Assembly (NCBI GenBank): GCA_036244855.1 | Contig: BQKZ01001904.1 | Location: forward strand, 1 to 21,988 | Direction of reading: 5' to 3' | Source of the DNA: Temnopleurus reevesii | Lineage: Eukaryota > Echinodermata > Echinoidea > Temnopleuroida > Temnopleuridae | DNA: 21,988 nucleotides | In this document: positions 17,701 to 21,988 of the stretch, piece by piece | Numbering within the stretch: position 1 is the first letter of the stretch | How the letters are laid out: each line of letters starts with the position of its first letter | Notes under the pieces: generated by a model | What the model was told of the DNA's origin: nothing | The model's input: only the letters and a program-made list of their open reading frames with translations | Databases searched by the model: none | Position numbers and translations under genes: made by a program

Positions 17701-19560
17701 CAAGGTTCCGATTGTGGGTTATCATAGTTCGTTTTAAATGGGGCCGTGTCATTTCGTGGCCCTGATGTTGGGCAACTAAAGTTCAAATGCAGTTCATTCC
17801 CAAATCCCTATGATGGCCACAATTCTTATACAGATCGGCTTCTTCCTAGCGTACACAATTAATAGAAAAAAAGTCTTTCCTGAGCTACATATTTGTCCCG
17901 TTTTTTTACAACCCTTAAAATTCCCTTGAAAATTTCCGTAATCACATTAGACATCCACCTTAAAAGCTCAAGAACCCACATGCCAGAATGCCTCAGAATA
18001 TTTTAAAGTAGGTCCATAGTATTATGATATGAATCGAAATGTTGTAAATTCCTTTGCTGTATGGTACCACTTTTCAGATTCGAAGTCCACAAGTGAATGC
18101 GCAGTATTTAACCATTGTTTGATTGAGTTAGATATAAAAAGTAAAAGAAACATTAAAACTGAGGGTATTATAACAACGTCTCATGGTCATTTGCAGTTCC
18201 AAATCAGGAAGCGGAAATGTTTTTTCAACCACTAAACTCACGCTGAACCCACTCCAATCAGATTGCGTGCAATAAGCTGCGACGTTAGTCGACCTGTGTG
18301 ACTGAACGGGAAAGCCGCGTCACGGTTTCAACAATGAACGAAAGGACTCTCCATTCATGAGTTCAAAAGTTCAGTATTATACCACTTACCGCTACGCTCG
18401 TTGCAGTTGTCAAAGGAAAATCGAAAACTCTTTATTGAACGCAACAAGCTGTATACGTGTGCTTAAACTGAATGGAATGAAGTACTCTAAGCATGCAAAA
18501 GTGTTGTAAGATCCATTGTCCCTACTTAAGTATAAAAGGGACGAATTTCATACGGATAAATAATAAAAGAGTCTCCTTATTCTCCCGATTGAAATTGTTT
18601 AAAAGGAAAACTTGTATAAACGATTAAGATTTCCACATTTCAAACCATAACATAAAAAAATTGAATGAATTGAGACAATTTAAAAAAAAATCATTTATTA
18701 CTTTCTTGACTTTCATTAAACCGTTTGAATTGTCTTGGTGTCACTAAATTGCCATTACATGTAGATAACCTAATATTCTTCAAACTCAATCTGTAACCTT
18801 TCTATAATTCATGACAGAATTTTTTTTTGGCAATCCATGTAGAACAGATATGAATTGAATGTTCAACCCGTAATTTCATCATTCCAATTATTCATCTGTG
18901 TATTGAATTCCAGTTTTGGATACATTCATGTAAAACTACTTTTTTTGGGGGGGGGGGGGGCGTTCGAGTTGTTTTACGTACTTAATGGAAAATAAAACTA
19001 AACCAAAACAGATTGCCCTAAAAGTCAGCAAATGACGGAGAAACCTATCAGCTAATGTGAATCTCCATATCAGTATGATGTTTATAAAACACTGATACTA
19101 TATCATAAATGAAGTAACAATACTTTTCTGTTTATATCCAGAATAGGTTCAAATTACATCTGGTTGTTTTACATTCATATGATAGAACTTTATGAACTTT
19201 ATCTACACATGTGACCAAGGATGGAGAAAATATTATGACTTGAAAATCATAGTAATTCAACAGAGGAGAAATTTCGTACAATGAACGCAACAACTCGAAT
19301 TACATGGCGGGGCAAAAACGCCCCGCGGGTCAACACGTCCCCATCTAATTTACGTATTGATTCTCATTTTCCTTCCACAAGTTATGCTTTATGTGTTGAA
19401 AGTCTATAAAGGTAATTTCATTCAAGGCAAGTGAACCACTCTGTCCTGAAGGGGGGGGGGTCAAGCAAAGCCTACATAGTTAGAACAAGTGCAATATTGT
19501 ACTGTGTAACACTAGGAGCACCCTCTTGGTTCTTTGGTGAAAATTAAAATTTCTCCCCAT
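17700..19560. other. Upstream intergenic sequence
   Basis: No gene recognised. The open frame 18029-18235 (+) shows no domain. A TATA-like GTATAAAAGGG on the plus strand near 18531-18541 is not followed by anything recognisable. A 7-bp GC stem (GCGGGGC/GCCCCGC) is at 19307-19326. Confidence 0.5.
18944..18960. repeat. Poly-G run
   Basis: A run of about 14 G after a T stretch; a shorter G run (10 G) is at 19450-19459. Both lie upstream of the gene. Confidence 0.9.
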
Positions 19561-19670
19561 CAAAGGTGCACCACTGCTCCTTTGGGTTCAAACCCAAGCC
19601 ATATGGAATCGCTTCATTCCCAAAGGAGCAATGTCAAACGCTTTACCGACTGAGCTGCGCGCTGCTTTTG
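19561..19670 (-). mobile_element. tRNA-derived SINE relic
   Basis: On the minus strand, GCGCAGCTCAGTCGGTAAAG (A-box-like, about 19640-19660) is followed about 50 bases on by GGGTTTGAACCC (B-box-like, 19595-19584), the spacing of an internal RNA polymerase III promoter. A cloverleaf cannot be drawn convincingly, so a SINE head or tRNA pseudogene is likelier than a working tRNA. Confidence 0.5.
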
Positions 19671-19790
19671 ACCGAGACATCAGACTATTTATGCGTTAAC
19701 GGTGACAATCCATTTCCCGTGATATGTCAAAGTGTCCACTCGTGACTACCTAATGTATATCGCTCAATAAGAGCGGATAAAGCTCTTTGG

Positions 19791-19862
19791 AGCGGATACA
19801 TTGCTCAGTTGGTAGATCGTCTGACTTCGGATAAAGCAATCTTTCATAGCACTACTGCACCT
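19791..19862 (+). mobile_element. tRNA-like relic, A box only
   Basis: TTGCTCAGTTGGTAGATCGT resembles a tRNA D-arm/A box and is followed by CTGACTTCGGAT, like an anticodon arm. No B box follows. Degraded tRNA-derived sequence. Confidence 0.35.
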
Positions 19863-20413
19863 TTATGAAAAATGAGTATAATATGACACCCAAATGGTTG
19901 CTCCAAGTATTGCATTAATACTTTGCTCCCTAAAAGGTTACAGTGAGTATACAGAGTGTGCACGTATCTTTGTTTTGCTTGTTTTTAATAATTATTGTAT
20001 ATCCTTGTACATGCCACATCTGTATGCAAAAGAATATTTGAACACAAACTCATTCAATTTACAACATAAAATGTCATTTAATCATGACACGCTCAAATTG
20101 AAAATATTGAATTTTATTTGTATTACATTATCCTGATTTTGTCCTGACTATTATGGGTCCTAATGTCCGTACCTAAATAGATAATCATGCATAATTTATC
20201 CACCAGACAAGTAGAATAATCTAGGCCATAAGCCCATGTCATGTGGATGGCTGACTTTATTTGTCAATTCTTCTAAGGTAATATATCAAGGGCCTGCAAC
20301 ATAAAATATGCAATTAAACTTACGATAAATACTAATCGTAAGTCTATTCCAAAACGATAAATTTTCAATTGATCATATCTATTTTATGTTTCAGGCCTCT
20401 GTATTAACCAGAC

Positions 20414-20660
20414 TAAAGGCCGACTCAAACCTTTGCATTTTTAGCCTGCGTCAGCCCAGTGTATTTGGAAATTAGAAAACGCTCCCTTGACGCACGAAGA
20501 CACAGGTCATACGGTGGACCGACGCTCGGCGTACGCTCATTGAGCATAAGCCGAACGTCAGTCCACCGTCTGATATGCTGTCGGTCTAGGGAGCGTTTTT
20601 TATTTCCAAAAACGCTAGGCCGACGCAGGTTAAAAACGCAAAGGTGTGAGTCGACCTTAA
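20414..20660. mobile_element. Foldback MITE, family 1, copy C
   Basis: About 247 bases upstream of the gene, with termini TAAAGGCCGACTCA and TGAGTCGACCTTA and the same inner TTTTTAGCCTGCGTC arm. The plus-strand open frame 20459-20713 runs through it and is incidental. Confidence 0.9.
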
Positions 20661-20799
20661 GGGGGAAATGTCGACAAATACGAGTCAGTGATATAAAGCT
20701 TCCTGGTCTATAAATGCAATCGGATTAAATGTCTATCTGTACATTTGTATCGTAAATGATTATCTAATACCAATAGTCCCCCTAATTATATCGCTATGT

Positions 20800-21340
20800 T
20801 GCTGTCACACTAGGACTTTTCAGTCTGCGTATATGCACGACGAATGAAAAATTGTTCTATTAAATGTCGGCCTGTGCTGATTTTTTATCTTTTTTTGTTG
20901 TTGAAATTTTGGGAATATTATTTGAGTATGCATAACGTATTCACGACGAGTTGAACACATACATATAACGTAAGACAGCACACGCGAACATCATATACGC
21001 CGATTACGTCGAAAACGTTATAAACAAGCTTTATAATCGTTATTAGCACGGTGAAATGCGCTGATAAACGTCGTCATTTTGTGAATGCATAAATAAACTT
21101 TCTACACAGGCCACATGGCTCATTAATATCATATATATGTTCTGCATTAGTTATATGGAAGTTATGCCACAGTTGACACACGTTTATAAACGTTATCCAT
21201 ACGTATGTCATACGTCGAAATACATCTAGATAATTCCGTTATTTCCCTAAACGTATGAGTAACGTTCGCAAGTTAGGCTATCGTTGGGCATAAGTTGTGA
21301 ACGTCGTTGATACGCCAATCATCCGTTGGAACACGTAGGC
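20800..21340. repeat. AACGT/ATACGT-rich segment, possible foldback element
   Basis: Begins TGCTGTCACACTAGGACTTTT and carries many short motifs in both orientations (ATAACGT, AACGTTAT, TTATAAACGTTAT, CATACGTATG, AACGTCGT). The left end resembles a MITE terminus but I cannot find a matching right end before 21340. No open reading frame of note. Confidence 0.4.
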
Positions 21341-21430
21341 CATAAGTTCCTCATGCTCGTTATTGAACCATTCTCCATGTGGGGAGTCCACGGTAGGAAT
21401 TACATCCCCCAATCCCTCTCCACACCATCC

Positions 21431-21520
21431 TCTCCCCTCCTCCTCCTCCTCCTCCTCCTCCTCTCCTCCTCTCCTCGTCCCCTCCCTCTTCTTTTCCTCC
21501 TCCTCGTCCTCCTCCTCATT
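21431..21520. repeat. CTC/TCC pyrimidine microsatellite
   Basis: Pyrimidine-only CTC and TCC repeats with a few G interruptions. The two overlapping plus-strand open frames (poly-Leu, poly-Ser) are artefacts. Confidence 0.9.
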
Positions 21521-21988
21521 ATTAAGATCATTTATTTCATTTTTTTTTAACTGTTGAAGTAAATCCCCTAGTTATGAATTTGGAGTGAAAATGATTCTCG
21601 CCATACATCATGTACATGGTAAGATGATATCAACTAGAAAAAAGTGATCTACGTGTAATATCCTAGACTTTGAACACAATTTAAATACCACAAATTATAG
21701 GGTGATCAGTCATGTTATTCCTTGCATGATGTTAATACTGATACAATGGTATGTACTCATGCTATCATTTGGTAAAGCAAACACAAAGATCATTAATGAT
21801 GCTATTATCAATAAATGTTATCAATAAATGTTATCAATTATTGTGATCCAGCATTTTCAAAAAGAGCAACAGGTCCAAATCGGTCAATATTAAAGCGAAT
21901 ATCGAGTACTTGCAAAGAACTTCAATTTGGAAAAATGAATGATTAAAATAATCTTATGTTACAAACAAAGCACAACGTGACTTGTGTA
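21521..21988. other. Intergenic sequence at right edge
   Basis: AT-rich, with a short direct repeat (ATCAATAAATGTT, twice, around 21810-21835). No gene seen. Confidence 0.5.

Noticed and set aside
18528..18545. Plus-strand TATA-like GTATAAAAGGG, also present near 6130
   Set aside because: No recognisable gene or initiator follows either; probably chance in AT-rich DNA.
19307..19326. GC-rich hairpin resembling a bacterial terminator
   Set aside because: The window is eukaryotic, no T-run follows and no gene ends here.

Overview
The window looks like nuclear DNA of an animal. It is AT-rich, has short exons split by long introns with GT-AG borders, and is full of microsatellites, foldback (MITE-like) elements, a satellite-like tandem array and decayed non-LTR retrotransposons, plus one run of N (10335-10520). 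The repeat style (compound CAT/CTC/ACC microsatellites, many small hairpin elements, LINE relics) would fit a marine invertebrate deuterostome such as an echinoderm. That placement is an inference, and no marker here proves it.

One gene dominates: a minus-strand eukaryotic glutathione synthetase (GSS), with its start codon at 17284 and its 3' end beyond position 1. I reconstructed ten coding exons by hand (17284-17019, 14279-14204, 8523-8372, 6607-6485, 5580-5413, 3941-3872, 2722-2531, 1592-1511, 943-751, 185-1). All junctions have GT/AG borders and compatible phases, and together they give an open frame of 502 or more codons that follows human GSS from end to end. Two exons (6607-6485 and 3941-3872) are easily missed because they lie inside unrelated-looking sequence. 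The Mg-binding Glu/Asn pair, the first ATP-binding Lys and the glycine-rich loop are present. The second ATP-binding lysine (human K364) reads as Asn, the A-loop is atypical, and the protein runs at least 21 residues past the usual C-terminus.

The most unusual structure is that three exons (3, 5 and 7) each have a truncated copy in the intron just upstream, in the same orientation. Each copy keeps the splice acceptor and the 5' part of the exon and lacks the rest and the donor. Two are broken by a frameshift or stop. The exon 7 copy keeps an in-phase acceptor and runs into a stop codon overlapping AATAAA, so it could act as an alternative terminal exon.

The introns hold: a MITE family with copies at 1696-1937, 5874-6125 and (outside the gene) 20414-20660; other hairpin elements at 6225-6407, 9168-9291, 14034-14166 and 14657-15267; an inverted repeat around the N gap; a tandem array of about 162-bp units (about 10.8-13.5 kb) in intron 2; a roughly 525-bp CAT-type microsatellite upstream of exon 3; LINE reverse-transcriptase tails at 4530-5258 (minus) and 9640-10000 (plus); and a roughly 200-bp dispersed repeat seen in introns 1 and 3. 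Upstream of the gene (17285-21988) I see no further coding gene, only promoter-proximal motifs, tRNA-like SINE relics, another MITE copy and a pyrimidine microsatellite.
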